From Kitasatospora cheerisanensis KCTC 2395 (lineage in GTDB: Bacteria; Actinomycetota; Actinomycetes; Streptomycetales; Streptomycetaceae), in the NCBI RefSeq assembly GCF_000696185.1, contig NZ_KK853997.1:3014167-3078166 (forward strand): DNA of 64,000 nucleotides. The letters run 5' to 3'. Every line of letters starts with the position of its first letter. The stretch's first letter is position 1. Position numbers and translations under genes: made by a program. Of this stretch, positions 1 to 9,525 are shown piece after piece. The notes below the pieces were generated by a model, which ran no database searches, had not been told where the DNA came from, and saw only the letters and a program-made list of their open reading frames with translations.

Positions 1-381
1 CACCCAGTTGACCTTGGTGTTGCCGGTGTTCATCGCGCCGAGCTGGGTGAGCACCACCGGCACCACGGTGACGTGCTGGTACGCGGCGCCGGTGTTGTTC
101 GTCGCCCAGAGCCACACCCGGTAGACCGCCGTGTCGCCGTCGAGGGCCGGGGTCATGTTGGAGCTGGTCTGGAGCGAGACGTGCCCGTTGTGGGCGGGGC
201 CGTTCGCGACGGCGTCCTCGCCGGGCAGGTGGACCGAGCCGTCGGCGCACGGCACCACCGGCGTGCTGTCGTCCGCCCAGGCGGTGCCGCCGACCGCACC
301 GGTGGCGGCGAGCAGCAGCGCCGTGACGGCGGTGGCCTTCTTCAAGGCGGTGACGGACGGCGCGAACCGACGGGCAGTCAT
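1..381 (-). CDS. Secreted hypothetical protein, C-terminus outside the window
   Basis: The ATG at 381 is preceded by a GGGGGGACC ribosome-binding site and the frame is open to the window edge (127 codons visible). The first ~36 residues are a Sec signal peptide: basic start (MTARRF), hydrophobic core rich in Ala/Leu/Val, and an AWA-DD type cleavage region. The mature part begins with a short Cys-containing segment (VVPCADGS) and continues with polar, Thr/Val/Asn-rich sequence that looks like the start of a beta-rich extracellular domain. I do not recognise the family, and the missing C-terminus could carry an anchor. Export is inferred from the signal peptide only. Confidence 0.7.
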   Translation of the reverse strand, partial: MTARRFAPSVTALKKATAVTALLLAATGAVGGTAWADDSTPVVPCADGSVHLPGEDAVANGPAHNGHVSLQTSSNMTPALDGDTAVYRVWLWATNNTGAAYQHVTVVPVVLTQLGAMNTGNTKVNWV

Positions 382-528
382 GATGTGGTCCCCCCAAGGG
401 ATCGGATCCTGCTGAGTTCCGCGAGGCGCTCCCGTCGGCCGTTCTCCCCCGGCCCGGTCGGTCGCGCAGGAACAACCTATCCCGTCCGGCGGACAACGAA
501 CGATCATTTACGGCCGGTTCCGGACAGG

Positions 529-560
529 CCGACGCCGGTGCCACCGGGCACCGGCGTCGG
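529..560 (-). terminator. Hairpin terminator after the 69-aa gene
   Basis: A 14-bp perfect stem (CCGACGCCGGTGCC, loop ACCG, and its complement) lies 11 nt past the stop of the gene at 572-781 and before the start region of the secreted protein at 381. There is no U-run, as usual in actinomycetes. Confidence 0.6.
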
Positions 561-571
561 CAGGGCGGGGC

Positions 572-781
572 TCAGCCCCAGGGGTCGCCCTCGGCCGTCA
601 TGTTCTCGGCGGCCTGGCGGTCCTCGCGTTCCTGGCGGATGCGGCGCTCCGCGTCGTCGCGGGCGCGTTCCACGTCGTCGCCGAAGGCGTCGACGGCCTC
701 GTCGTGGGCGAGGGCGGCCCGCTCGGGCGAGTCGGCGGCCGGCTGGGCCGCCGGGTGGCGGAACCTGTCGAAGATGCCCAT
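572..781 (-). CDS. Small highly charged hypothetical protein (69 aa)
   Basis: A very strong AGGAGGAG site lies 4-5 nt before the ATG at 781. The product begins MGIFDRFRHP and is then dominated by Glu, Asp, Arg and Ala with helical periodicity (DDVERARDDAERRIRQE), ending MTAEGDPWG. There is no signal peptide or membrane segment, so it should be cytoplasmic and largely helical. It resembles the many short MG(I/L)FD-type proteins of Streptomyces, for which I know no established function. Together with the similar-sized gene at 881-1066 it forms a pair on the same strand, and a clear hairpin follows it. Confidence 0.65.
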   Translation of the reverse strand: MGIFDRFRHPAAQPAADSPERAALAHDEAVDAFGDDVERARDDAERRIRQEREDRQAAENMTAEGDPWG

Positions 782-880
782 GTCTCCTCCTCGGGTGGGC
801 GTCCCCCTCGTGGCTGCCTCACTGTCACGGTACGCCGAACGGGACGGCCCGGTCGGGTCCGTCCCGTGGTGGCGCGGCGG

Positions 881-1066
881 TCAGGAGGACTCGTCCTCCT
901 GCTGGGTGTCCTGAGCGGCCTCCTGGCCCTGCGGGATCACGCCCTCGGCCTTCTCACGGGCCTTCTGCTCGGCCTCCTCGGCCTTCGGCTCCTGGTTGCC
1001 GAGCGCGGACTTGGCCTGGTCGGCGAGGTCCTTCGCCTTGTCCTTGAACTGGTCGCCCATACCCAT
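881..1066 (-). CDS. Small charged helical protein, CsbD/antitoxin-like composition (61 aa)
   Basis: Start chosen at the ATG at 1066, directly after AGGAGGAGCC; a second in-frame ATG two codons later (1060) is also possible. The product (MGMGDQFKDKAKDLADQAKS...) is Lys/Asp/Glu/Ala-rich, predicted amphipathic helix throughout, ending in an acidic Gln-rich tail. The opening resembles small actinobacterial proteins annotated as MT0933-type antitoxins or CsbD-like stress proteins, but no toxin gene is adjacent and the match is compositional only. It is expected in the cytoplasm. The neighbouring gene 572-781 has the same style of start and ribosome-binding site. Confidence 0.6.
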   Translation of the reverse strand: MGMGDQFKDKAKDLADQAKSALGNQEPKAEEAEQKAREKAEGVIPQGQEAAQDTQQEDESS

Positions 1067-1355
1067 GGCTCCTCCTCGGATGTATGCGGACAACGGGCTC
1101 CGTCCACCCTCGCACCGGCCCTCGGGGGTCGCACCCGGGCAGGCCGCCGCTCACCCGGCCGGCGGACACCGGCCGCGGGCCGGGGCGCGGCCCGAACTGC
1201 CGTGCCCCGCAAGGAAGAAGGCCGATGGTCCCGGATCGCAGCGCCGATCGGCCGTAGCCGCCGCCCGGTCCCTCGCCCGAGGCTGAGGGGGTCAACCGGT
1301 CCCGGCAGTGCCGCCGGGGCGCCCCGCAGCCGCACCCCGAGAGGTGAGCCGCGCC

Positions 1356-4060
1356 ATGTCCGGTCAGAACTCCCCCACCGCGCCCGCGAAGAACCCCGCC
1401 GCGAACCCGAAGCACCCCGCCGCGCCCGCGAAGACCCCGCCGGCGCCGGCGCGTCCGACGACCCGGGCCCCGCCGTGGACGCCCTGGTCGCCAACGGCCA
1501 CAAGGCCCTGCAGGAGTACGCCGGCCTCACCCAGGAGCGGGTGGACCGGATCGTGAAGAAGGCCTCGCTGGCCGCGCTCGCGGCGCACACCCGGCTGGCG
1601 GTGCTCGCCGTCGAGGAGACCGGGCGCGGGGTGTTCGAGGACAAGGCGGTGAAGAACGTCTTCGCCTGCGAGCACGTCGCGCACTCGATGGCCGGGATGC
1701 GCACGGTCGGCGTGATCTCCCGGGACGACCTCGACGGGATCGTCGAGATCGCCGAGCCGGTGGGCGTGGTGGCCGCCCTGACGCCGGTGACCAACCCGAC
1801 GTCCACCGTGGTCTTCAAGGCGCTGATCGCCTTGAAGACCCGCAATCCGATCGTGTTCGCCTTCCATCCGGCGGCGCAGCGCTGTTCGGCGGAGGCGGCC
1901 CGGATCGTCCGGGACGCGGCGGTCGCGGCGGGCGCGCCGGCGCACTGCGTGCAGTGGGTCGACCGGCCGTCGATGGCGGCGACGCAGGCGCTGATGGCGC
2001 ACGACGGGGTGGCGACGATCCTGGCCACCGGCGGCAACTCGATGGTGCGGGCGGCGTATTCGTGCGGGAAGCCGGCGCTGGGCGTGGGTGCGGGCAACGT
2101 GCCGGCGTACGTGGAGCGGAGCGCGGACCTGAAGCGCGCGGTGAACGACATCGTGCTGTCGAAGACCTTCGACAACGGGATGATCTGCGCCTCCGAGCAG
2201 GCGGTGATCCTGGACGAGGAGGTGTACGGGGCGGCGCTGGCGGAGTTCCGGCAGCTGAAGGCGCACCTGGCGGACGCGGAGCAGAAGGCGCTGCTGGAGC
2301 GGCACCTGTTCGGGGTGGCCGCGGGCGCCAACTGCGCGGGTGCGCGGCTGAATCCGGACGTGGTCGGGCAGTCGGCGGCGGAGCTGGCGCGGGCGGCGGG
2401 CTTCGAGGTGCCGGAGGACACCTCGGTGATCCTGGTGGAGGTGGCCGGGGTGGGCGAGGAGGAGCCGCTGACCCGGGAGAAGCTCTGCCCGGTGCTGGCG
2501 GTGCTGCGGGCGGGTTCGCGGGCGCAGGGCGTCAAACTCGCCGCGGAGATGGTGGAGTTCAACGGTCTGGGGCACTCGGCGGCGGTGCACACCGAGGACG
2601 CGGCCTTCGCCGAGGAGTTCGGCGCCGGGGTGCGGGCGTGCCGGATCATCTGGAACGCGCCGAGTTCGCAGGGCGGCATCGGCGACGTGTACAACGCGTT
2701 CCTGCCGTCGTTGACGCTCGGCTGCGGGTCCTGGGGCCGCACCTCGGTGTCGGGGAACGTCTCGGCGCTGCACCTGATCAACGTCAAGCGGATCGGGCGC
2801 CGCAACAACAACCTGCAGTGGTTCAAGGTCCCGCCGAAGATCTTCTTCGAGCGCAACTCGCTGAGCTACCTGGCGGACATGCGCGGGGTCCGCCGGGTGG
2901 TGGTGGTCACCGACCGGACGATGGTGGAGATCGGCCACCTGGAGCGGGTCCGGGAGGTGCTGCGCCGGCGGCCGGACCCGGTGGAGGTGCGGGTGGTGGA
3001 CTTCGTGGAGCCGAATCCGAGCATCGCGACGGTGGAGAAGGGCGCGGAGCTGATGCGCGGCTTCCGGCCGGACACCGTCGTGGCGCTGGGCGGTGGTTCG
3101 CCGATGGACGCGGCGAAGGTGATGTGGCTGATGTACGAGCACCCGGAGGTGGACTTCGCGGATCTGAAGGAGAAGTTCTTCGACATCCGCAAGCGCGCCT
3201 TCACCTTCCCCGACCTGGGCGAGAAGGCGAAGCTGGTGTGCGTGCCGACCACCTCGGGCACCGGCAGCGAGGTCACCCCGTTCGCGGTGATCACCGACCC
3301 GGAGACCGGCCAGAAGTTCCCGCTGGCGGACTACGCGCTGACCCCGACGGTGGCGATCGTGGACCCGGCGCTGACCACCGACCTGCCGCCGGAGGTGACG
3401 GCGGACTCCGGGTTCGACGCGCTCACGCACTGCATCGAGACGTACGTGTCGGTGTACGCCAACGACTTCACGGACGGGCTGGCGCTGCAGGGCATCCGGC
3501 TGGTCTTCGAGAACCTGGCGGCGGCGGTCCACGACGGGCCGCGGGACCAGGTGGCGCGGGAGCGGATGCACAACGCGGGGACGATCGCGGGCATGGCCTT
3601 CGGCTCGGCGTTCCTGGGCGTGGTGCACGCGATGGCGCACACCCTGGGCGCAACCTTTCACGTGGCGCACGGGCGGACGAACGCGCTGCTACTGCCGCAC
3701 GTGATCCGCTGGAACGGTTCGGCGCCGGCCAAGGTGACCAGCTGGCCGAAGTACCGGAGCTACGTGGCGCCGGAGCGGTACCGGCAGATCGCCCGGACGC
3801 TGGGGCTGCCCGCCGACACCCCCGAGCAGGGCGTGGAGTCGCTGGCGCTGGCGGTGGAGGAGCTGCGCGACCGGGTCGGCATCCCGCGCTCGTTCAAGGA
3901 GGCGGGGGTGGACGAGGCGGCGTTCCTGGCGGCGCTGGGGCAGCAGGCGATGAACGCGTACGAGGACCAGTGCGCGCCCGCCAATCCGCGGATGCCGATG
4001 CTGCGGGACATGGAGCTGCTGATGACCCGGGCGTACTACGGCGACGACCGCGCGGTGTGA
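1356..4060 (+). CDS. adhE: Bifunctional acetaldehyde-CoA/alcohol dehydrogenase (frame break near the N-terminus)
   Basis: AdhE reduces acetyl-CoA to acetaldehyde and then ethanol, regenerating NAD+. The N-terminal half is a CoA-acylating aldehyde dehydrogenase with its catalytic Cys in MICASEQ; the C-terminal half is an iron-dependent alcohol dehydrogenase with GGGSPMDAAK and the His-rich metal region (DALTHCIETY, HAMAHTLGATFH). Read from the in-frame GTG at 1475 the protein is 861 aa, the usual AdhE length. The better start by context is the ATG at 1356 (GAGAGGTGA upstream), which opens an Ala/Pro/Lys-rich leader in another frame. Restoring one base between about 1440 and 1474 joins that leader to ASDDPGPAVDALVANG. 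It lies 105 bp before pflB in the same direction, fitting mixed-acid fermentation. Confidence 0.9.
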
Positions 4061-4112
4061 ATTCCGGGGACGAAGGTCCCTTCCGATCAGGACTTTCCGA
4101 GCCCATGTGACT

Positions 4113-4130
4113 TTGTGAATCGTTTCACAA
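4113..4130 (+). promoter_or_regulatory. Rex-type redox operator upstream of pflB
   Basis: The 18-bp sequence TTGTGAATCGTTTCACAA has perfect 7-bp inverted arms (TTGTGAA/TTCACAA) around TCGT. It matches the Streptomyces Rex operator (TTGTGAACGCGTTCACAA type) at all arm positions. Rex is a repressor that leaves DNA when the NADH/NAD+ ratio rises. The site lies 36 bp before the pflB start in the adhE-pflB gap, so pflB-pflA is probably derepressed when oxygen is limiting. Confidence 0.8.
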
Positions 4131-4165
4131 TAGTGCGCAGAGGGCGAGAGGCGGGAGCGGCAGCA

Positions 4166-6433
4166 ATGAGCACACAGCACGCGGAGCGCACCCGGAGCGG
4201 TGCCTGGGACGGCTTCCGGGGCGGTCTCTGGCGGGACGCCATCGACGTCCGCGACTTCATCCAGCAGAACTACACCCCGTACGAGGGCGACGCCGCCTTC
4301 CTGGCCGGGCCGACCGAACGGACCGCGCGGATCTGGCGGCGGATCACCGAACTGTTCCCCGAGGAGCGCGCCAAGGGCGTCCTGGACGTCTCCTGGGACA
4401 CCCCGTCCACCATCACCGCGCACGCGCCCGGGTACATCGACCGGGACGAGGAGCTGATCGTCGGACTCCAGACCGACGCCCCGCTGAAGCGGGCGATCAT
4501 GCCGAACGGCGGCTGGCGGATGGTCGCGGGCGCGCTGCGGACGTACGGCTACCCGGTCGACCCGGAGCTGGAGCGGGTCTTCACCGTGCACCGCAAGACC
4601 CACAACGCGGGCGTGTTCGACGCCTACACGCCGGCGATCCGAGCCGCCCGCAAGGCCGGCGTCGTCACCGGCCTGCCGGACGCGTACGGGCGGGGCCGGA
4701 TCATCGGCGACTACCGCCGGGTCGCGCTGTACGGCGTGGACCGGCTGATCGCCGCCAAGCGGGAGGAGAAGGCCGGCCTGGACGCCGCGCCCGCCGACCC
4801 GCGCACGCTGGAGGGCGTCATCCGCGAGCGCGAGGAGCTGGCCGAGCAGATCCGCGCCCTGGAAGAGCTCAAGGAGATGGCCGCGAGCTACGGCCACGAC
4901 ATCTCCGGCCCGGCCGCCACCGCCCAACAGGCCGTCCAGTGGCTGTACTTCGCCTACCTGGGGGCGGTGAAGGAGCAGAACGGCGCGGCCATGTCGCTCG
5001 GCCGCACCTCGACCTTCCTGGACGTCTACCTGGAACGCGACCTGGCCGAGGGCCGGCTGACGGAGCGTCGGGCCCAGGAGCTGATCGACGACTTCATCAT
5101 CAAGCTGCGGATCGTCCGCTTCCTGCGCACCCCCGAGTACGACGAGCTGTTCTCCGGCGACCCGACCTGGGTCACCGAGTCGATCGGCGGCATCGGCACG
5201 GACGGCCGCCCGCTGGTCACCCGGACCTCGTTCCGCTACCTGCAGACCCTGTACAACCTGGGCCCGGCGCCCGAGCCGAACCTGACGGTGTTCTGGTCGC
5301 CGAAACTCCCGCAGGGCTTCAAGGAGTTCTGCGCCCGGGTGTCCGTCGACACCTCCAGCGTGCAGTACGAGTCGGACGAGCTGATGCGCCCGCGCTTCGG
5401 CGACGACACCGCGATCGCCTGCTGCGTCTCCGCGATGGAGGTCGGCAAGCAGATGCAGTTCTTCGGCGCCCGGGTCAACCTCGCCAAGACGCTGCTGTAC
5501 GCGATCAACGGCGGCCGGGACGAGAGGACCGGCGAGCAGGTCGGCCCGGAGACCGGCCCGATCGAGTCCGAGGTCCTGGACTACGACGAGCTGCTGGCCC
5601 GCTTCGACCGGCAGCTGGAGTGGCTGGCCGAGACGTACGTGCACGCGCTGAACGTCATCCACTACATGCACGACAAGTACGCGTACGAGCGCCTGGAGAT
5701 GGCCCTGCACGACCGGGACGTGCGGCGCACCATGGCCTGCGGCATCGCCGGGCTGGCGGTGGCGGCGGACTCGCTGTCGGCGGTCAAGTACGCGACGGTG
5801 CGGCCGGTGCGCGACGGGTCCGGCCTCGCGGTGGACTACACGGTGGAGGGCGAGTACCCGGCGTACGGCAACAACGACGACCGGGCGGACGGCCTCGCGG
5901 TGGGGCTGGTCGAGGAGTTCATGCGGAAGGTCCGCAAGCACCCGACCTACCGGGGCGCCGAGCACACCCAGTCGGTGCTGACCATCACCTCGAACGTGGT
6001 GTACGGCAGGAAGACCGGCGCCACCCCCGACGGCCGCCGGGCCGGCGAGCCGTTCTCGCCGGGCGCCAACCCGATGAACGGGCGCGACACCCACGGCTAC
6101 GTGGCCAGCGCCCTGTCGGTGGCGAAGCTCCCGTACGACGCCGCCCAGGACGGCATCTCGCTGACCAACACCGTCACGCCCGACGCGCTGGGCCGCACCC
6201 CCGAGGAGCGGGTGCGCAACCTGGCGGGCGTGCTGGACGGGTACACGGCCGTCGGCGGGTTCCACATGAACGTCAACGTGCTGAACCGGGAGACCCTGCT
6301 GGACGCCATGGAGCACCCGGAGAAGTACCCGCAGCTGACCATCCGGGTCAGCGGCTACGCGGTCAACTTCGTCCGGCTGACCAGGGAACAGCAGCTGGAC
6401 GTCCTGAACCGCACCTTCCACGGCTCGCTCTGA
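4166..6433 (+). CDS. pflB: Formate acetyltransferase (pyruvate formate-lyase)
   Basis: Pyruvate formate-lyase converts pyruvate and CoA to acetyl-CoA and formate by a glycyl-radical mechanism without oxygen. The 755-aa product has the adjacent catalytic cysteines in [10 protein letters not shown] (residues 419-420) and the glycyl-radical loop RVSGYAVNF with Gly730, both close to the E. coli positions. I chose the ATG at 4166 (GGGAGCGG before it) rather than the in-frame GTG at 4115, because that GTG falls inside the Rex operator. The activase gene follows 29 bp downstream and adhE lies upstream. Glycyl-radical enzymes are destroyed by oxygen, so this implies real microaerobic or anaerobic metabolism in an organism of a mostly aerobic group. 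Confidence 0.95.
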   Translation: MSTQHAERTRSGAWDGFRGGLWRDAIDVRDFIQQNYTPYEGDAAFLAGPTERTARIWRRITELFPEERAKGVLDVSWDTPSTITAHAPGYIDRDEELIVGLQTDAPLKRAIMPNGGWRMVAGALRTYGYPVDPELERVFTVHRKTHNAGVFDAYTPAIRAARKAGVVTGLPDAYGRGRIIGDYRRVALYGVDRLIAAKREEKAGLDAAPADPRTLEGVIREREELAEQIRALEELKEMAASYGHDISGPAATAQQAVQWLYFAYLGAVKEQNGAAMSLGRTSTFLDVYLERDLAEGRLTERRAQELIDDFIIKLRIVRFLRTPEYDELFSGDPTWVTESIGGIGTDGRPLVTRTSFRYLQTLYNLGPAPEPNLTVFWSPKLPQGFKEFCARVSVDTSSVQYESDELMRPRFGDDTAIACCVSAMEVGKQMQFFGARVNLAKTLLYAINGGRDERTGEQVGPETGPIESEVLDYDELLARFDRQLEWLAETYVHALNVIHYMHDKYAYERLEMALHDRDVRRTMACGIAGLAVAADSLSAVKYATVRPVRDGSGLAVDYTVEGEYPAYGNNDDRADGLAVGLVEEFMRKVRKHPTYRGAEHTQSVLTITSNVVYGRKTGATPDGRRAGEPFSPGANPMNGRDTHGYVASALSVAKLPYDAAQDGISLTNTVTPDALGRTPEERVRNLAGVLDGYTAVGGFHMNVNVLNRETLLDAMEHPEKYPQLTIRVSGYAVNFVRLTREQQLDVLNRTFHGSL

Positions 6434-6462
6434 CACTCCGACAGGTACCGGGAGGCACCGCC

Positions 6463-7221
6463 ATGACCGTCACGCTCCCCGCCGGCGCGCGGACCGTCGG
6501 GTCGGTGCACTCCTGGGACCTGTCGACCGGGGTGGACGGGCCCGGCACCCGGTTCGTGGTGTTCCTCGCCGGGTGCCCGCTGGACTGCCTGTACTGCCAC
6601 AACCCCGACACCAGGCAGCTGCGCAACGGCCGCCGGACGACGGCGGACGCGGTGGTCGCCGAGGCCGCCAAGTGCACCGCGTTCATCCACGCCGCCGGCG
6701 GCGGCGCGACCGTCTCCGGCGGCGAGCCGCTGCTCCAGCCCGCCTTCGCCGGCGAGCTGTTCCACCGCTTCAAGCACGAACTGGGCCTGCACACCGCCCT
6801 CGACACCTCCGGCTTCCTGGGCGCCCGGGCGGACGACGCGCTGCTCGCCGACGTCGACCTGGTGCTGCTCGACATCAAGTCCTGGGACCGCGCGCTCCAC
6901 CGCCGGGTGACCGGCCGACCGCTCGAACCCACCCTGGACTTCGCCCGCCGCCTCGCCGACCGGGGCAAGGAGGTCCACCTCCGCTTCGTCCTGGTGCCCG
7001 GCCTCACCGACCCGCCCGGCAACGTCGACGGCGTGGCCTCGTTCGCCGCCTCCCTCGGCAACGTCTCCCGGGTCGACGTGCTCCCGTTCCACAAGCTCGG
7101 CCGGGCCAAGTGGGAGGCGCTGGGCCGGGAGTTCACCCTGGCCGACACCCCCGTGCCCACCGCCGAACAGGTGCGGGCCGCGCGCGACGCCTTCGCCGCG
7201 CACGGCCTGCACGCCGTGTGA
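6463..7221 (+). CDS. pflA: Pyruvate formate-lyase activating enzyme (radical SAM)
   Basis: This 252-aa radical SAM enzyme abstracts a hydrogen from the PflB glycine to create its radical. The cluster motif CPLDCLYC (Cys38, Cys42, Cys45, spacing CxxxCxxC) binds the 4Fe-4S cluster, followed by HNPDT typical of PflA and a glycine-rich SAM region (VSGGEPLLQ). The ATG at 6463 follows GGGAGG in the short gap after pflB, so the two genes are very likely one transcript under the Rex operator. The stop is only 7 bp from the stop of the convergent phospholipase gene, and I see no terminator between them. Confidence 0.95.
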   Translation: MTVTLPAGARTVGSVHSWDLSTGVDGPGTRFVVFLAGCPLDCLYCHNPDTRQLRNGRRTTADAVVAEAAKCTAFIHAAGGGATVSGGEPLLQPAFAGELFHRFKHELGLHTALDTSGFLGARADDALLADVDLVLLDIKSWDRALHRRVTGRPLEPTLDFARRLADRGKEVHLRFVLVPGLTDPPGNVDGVASFAASLGNVSRVDVLPFHKLGRAKWEALGREFTLADTPVPTAEQVRAARDAFAAHGLHAV

Positions 7222-7228
7222 CGGGACG

Positions 7229-9280
7229 TCAGCCGGAGACCGAGGGCGCGCCGGTCTCCAGGTGGCCGGTGAACCGCTGCGACCAGCTGGCGTCGCCGCT
7301 GACGGTGACCGTGAAGTCGTACCAGCCGTTGGCGTTGGCCACCACGTTGAAGAAGTCGCTGGTGGCCGCGCCGGCGGCGACCTGGTACGTCCACGGGCCG
7401 TCGGTGCGGTAGTTGTTCGAGGTGATGGTGAAGGTGACCGGCGCGGCGCCCGCGTTGGCCAGCTTGAACCAGAGGGCGAGCCGGCCGGTGTCGGGCGCGG
7501 CGGCGTAGCTGGTCGTGACGGCGACGTTCTTGCCGGCCGCGGTGGCGTCGCCGGTGAAGCGGCGCAGGAAGCGGTTCGGGCCGATCACCGTCAGGTCGTA
7601 CTTGCCCGAGCCGTAGCCGGTGCCGCAGTTGAAGAAGTCGCTGGTCGCGCCGCCGGCGTCGACGGTGTACTGCCAGGGGCCGCCGGACCGGTAGGCGTTG
7701 GCGTAGGCCGCGAAGTGGCTGGTCGCGGTGCCCGCGTTGGACATCGCGATCCACACCTTCATCACCCCGCCGGAGCCGAACTCCAGGTGGTCCAGGTTCG
7801 CCACCGGCTGGTACGGCAGCGCGCGGGCCGGGCGGGTGCCGGCCTCCTGCCCGGGCAGCTGGTTGTTGACGGGCGCCGGGTTCGGCAGCGGCCCGCACGC
7901 GGCCAGGCCGATGGTGCCCGAGGTGTCGGGCAGCGCGGGCATCCCGTACACCGGGTTGGCGAAGTCGAACAGGCCGGTCAGGTCGCCGCACACCTTGCGG
8001 CGCCAGGCCGAGATGTTCACGCAGGTCGCCGGCTTCCCCTGGGCGGCCGTCCACTTCTCCAGGAAGCGCAGCACCGAGGTGTGGTCGAAGGTCTCCGAGG
8101 AGACCCAGCCGCCGCGGCTCCACGGCGAGACGGCGAGCATCGGGACGCGGAAGCCCAGGCCGATGTTGACGCCGTTGTAGAACTCCCCGGCCGTTCCGGC
8201 GGGCGCGGCCGGCGGCGGGACGTGGTCGAAGAAGCCGTCGTTCTCGTCGTAGTTGATGAACAGGATCGAGGAGTTGAAGACGTTCGGATCCGCGTTCAGC
8301 GCGTCCATCACGTTGTGCACGAAGTGCGCGCCGTCGGCCGGCGTGGCGTACGGGTGCTCCGAGGACGCCTGGTCCGGCACGATCCACGACACCTGCGGCA
8401 AGGTCCCCGCCAGCACGTCCGCGCGGATCGCCGCCACGATGTCGTCCGGGGTCCGGTTGGTGGCCTTCGGGACGGAGCCCATGCCCTTCACCGCGAGTGC
8501 GCTGCCCGCCGGGGCCGAGGAGAACTGGGTGAAGTACGCCAGCGCGTTGTCGCCGTAGTTGTCGGACGCGTTCTGGTAGACCTTCCAGCTCACCCCCGCG
8601 TTCTCCAGCGCCTCCGCGTAGGTCTGCCAGCGCAGCCCCGACTCGTCGCCGCCGTCGTACGCCGGGCCGCCGGCCGCGCCCGCCGGGTCGATCTGGCCGG
8701 ACCAGTGGTAGGTGCGGTTCGGGCCGGTCGCCGACAGCACCGAGCAGTGGTAGGCGTCGCAGACCGTCCAGTTGTCGGCCAGCGCGAAGTGGAACGGGAT
8801 GTCCGCCCGGGTCAGGTACCCCAGCGTGCGGACGTTGCCCTTGGCCGCCACCCAGGAGTCCAGCTTGCCGCCGTTCCACGCCTTGTGCTGGTCCGACCAG
8901 GCGTGCGACAGGTCGCCGTTGCACTGCGCCAGCCGCTCCGGGTCGGCGCCGCCGGCCGGCTTGGTCGCGCTGAACTGCCACGGGTACTGACGGCCCAGCA
9001 GGTTCGGCTGGTTGAACACGCTGTAGCCGCCGGATATCTGGATCGCCGAACGGTCCGCGAAGCCGCGCACGCCCTTCAGCGTCCCGAAGTAGTGGTCGAA
9101 GCTGCGGTTCTCCTGCATCAGGATCACCACGTGCTTCGCGTCCGTGATCGTCCCGGTGGTGCTCAGCCCCGCCGCGACCGCGGGCGCCGTCCCGCCCGCC
9201 ACCGCCGACCCCGCGACCGCCGCGCCGGCCGCCGCGCTCGCCGACAACGCCATGAACTTCCTACGACTCAGCTCTGCCAC
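7229..9280 (-). CDS. Phosphocholine-type phospholipase C, Tat-exported
   Basis: The 683-aa product starts with a Tat signal (LSRRKFMALSASAAAGAAVAG) and enters a phosphoesterase domain with HVVILMQENRSFDHYFG, the metal-binding opening of the bacterial acid phosphatase/phospholipase C family. INYDENDGFFDHVPPP and the Glu/His pairs further on belong to the same fold. Two similar beta-rich domains follow (around residues 510-590 and 600-680), as in non-haemolytic, phosphocholine-preferring phospholipases. It would cleave phospholipid head groups outside the cell to scavenge phosphate. The start is taken as the GTG at 9280, immediately before the Tat motif; an in-frame ATG near 9345 would add a leader without signal features. 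An upstream palindrome (9401-9415) may control it. Confidence 0.85.
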   Translation of the reverse strand: MAELSRRKFMALSASAAAGAAVAGSAVAGGTAPAVAAGLSTTGTITDAKHVVILMQENRSFDHYFGTLKGVRGFADRSAIQISGGYSVFNQPNLLGRQYPWQFSATKPAGGADPERLAQCNGDLSHAWSDQHKAWNGGKLDSWVAAKGNVRTLGYLTRADIPFHFALADNWTVCDAYHCSVLSATGPNRTYHWSGQIDPAGAAGGPAYDGGDESGLRWQTYAEALENAGVSWKVYQNASDNYGDNALAYFTQFSSAPAGSALAVKGMGSVPKATNRTPDDIVAAIRADVLAGTLPQVSWIVPDQASSEHPYATPADGAHFVHNVMDALNADPNVFNSSILFINYDENDGFFDHVPPPAAPAGTAGEFYNGVNIGLGFRVPMLAVSPWSRGGWVSSETFDHTSVLRFLEKWTAAQGKPATCVNISAWRRKVCGDLTGLFDFANPVYGMPALPDTSGTIGLAACGPLPNPAPVNNQLPGQEAGTRPARALPYQPVANLDHLEFGSGGVMKVWIAMSNAGTATSHFAAYANAYRSGGPWQYTVDAGGATSDFFNCGTGYGSGKYDLTVIGPNRFLRRFTGDATAAGKNVAVTTSYAAAPDTGRLALWFKLANAGAAPVTFTITSNNYRTDGPWTYQVAAGAATSDFFNVVANANGWYDFTVTVSGDASWSQRFTGHLETGAPSVSG

Positions 9281-9400
9281 TCTGACCCGCCCGCCCTTCG
9301 GCTGCTGATGATGTTGTCCAGACACCTCGTGTCGAACGCCGAGCATCCTCACGCAGCCGGGGCGACATGGCCATGACTTTCCCCGAAGGATTGTTGGACT

Positions 9401-9415
9401 GTTCACCAGGTGAAC
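9401..9415. promoter_or_regulatory. Perfect palindrome upstream of phospholipase C
   Basis: GTTCACC-A-GGTGAAC has perfect 7-bp arms and sits about 120 bp before the phospholipase start. GTTCACC also equals the conserved core of Streptomyces PhoP direct-repeat units, which would suit a phosphate-scavenging enzyme, but the neighbouring 11-nt units fit the PHO box poorly. It could instead be an operator for a dimeric repressor. Confidence 0.35.
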
Positions 9416-9474
9416 GGCCGGGTTCGGCCAGACCCGCCACCCCCACCCGAACCCGGCCTGCGCCCTCCCCCCTA

Positions 9475-9507
9475 TCACCTCTCACCTCTCACCTCTCACC
9501 TCTCACC
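9475..9507. repeat. Tandem CTCACCT heptamer repeat
   Basis: Nearly five head-to-tail copies of the 7-nt unit CTCACCT lie 18 bp past the stop of the pentapeptide-repeat gene. Read on the minus strand they give a run of AGGTGAG, which resembles repeated Shine-Dalgarno sequences. Copy number could vary by slippage. Confidence 0.7.
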
Positions 9508-9525
9508 GCGAAGCGGAACCCGCCC

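Noticed and set aside
1067..1355. A Rex site before adhE itself
   Set aside because: No TTGTGA-type palindrome was found in this leader, only an unrelated GGCCGAT/ATCGGCC pair.
1364..3670. Long minus-strand open frame opposite adhE
   Set aside because: Arg/His/Gln-rich composition with no family motifs; a shadow caused by high GC at third codon positions.
4115..4165. Longer pflB start at GTG 4115
   Set aside because: It lies inside the Rex-type operator and adds 17 unconserved residues; ATG 4166 has a better ribosome-binding site.
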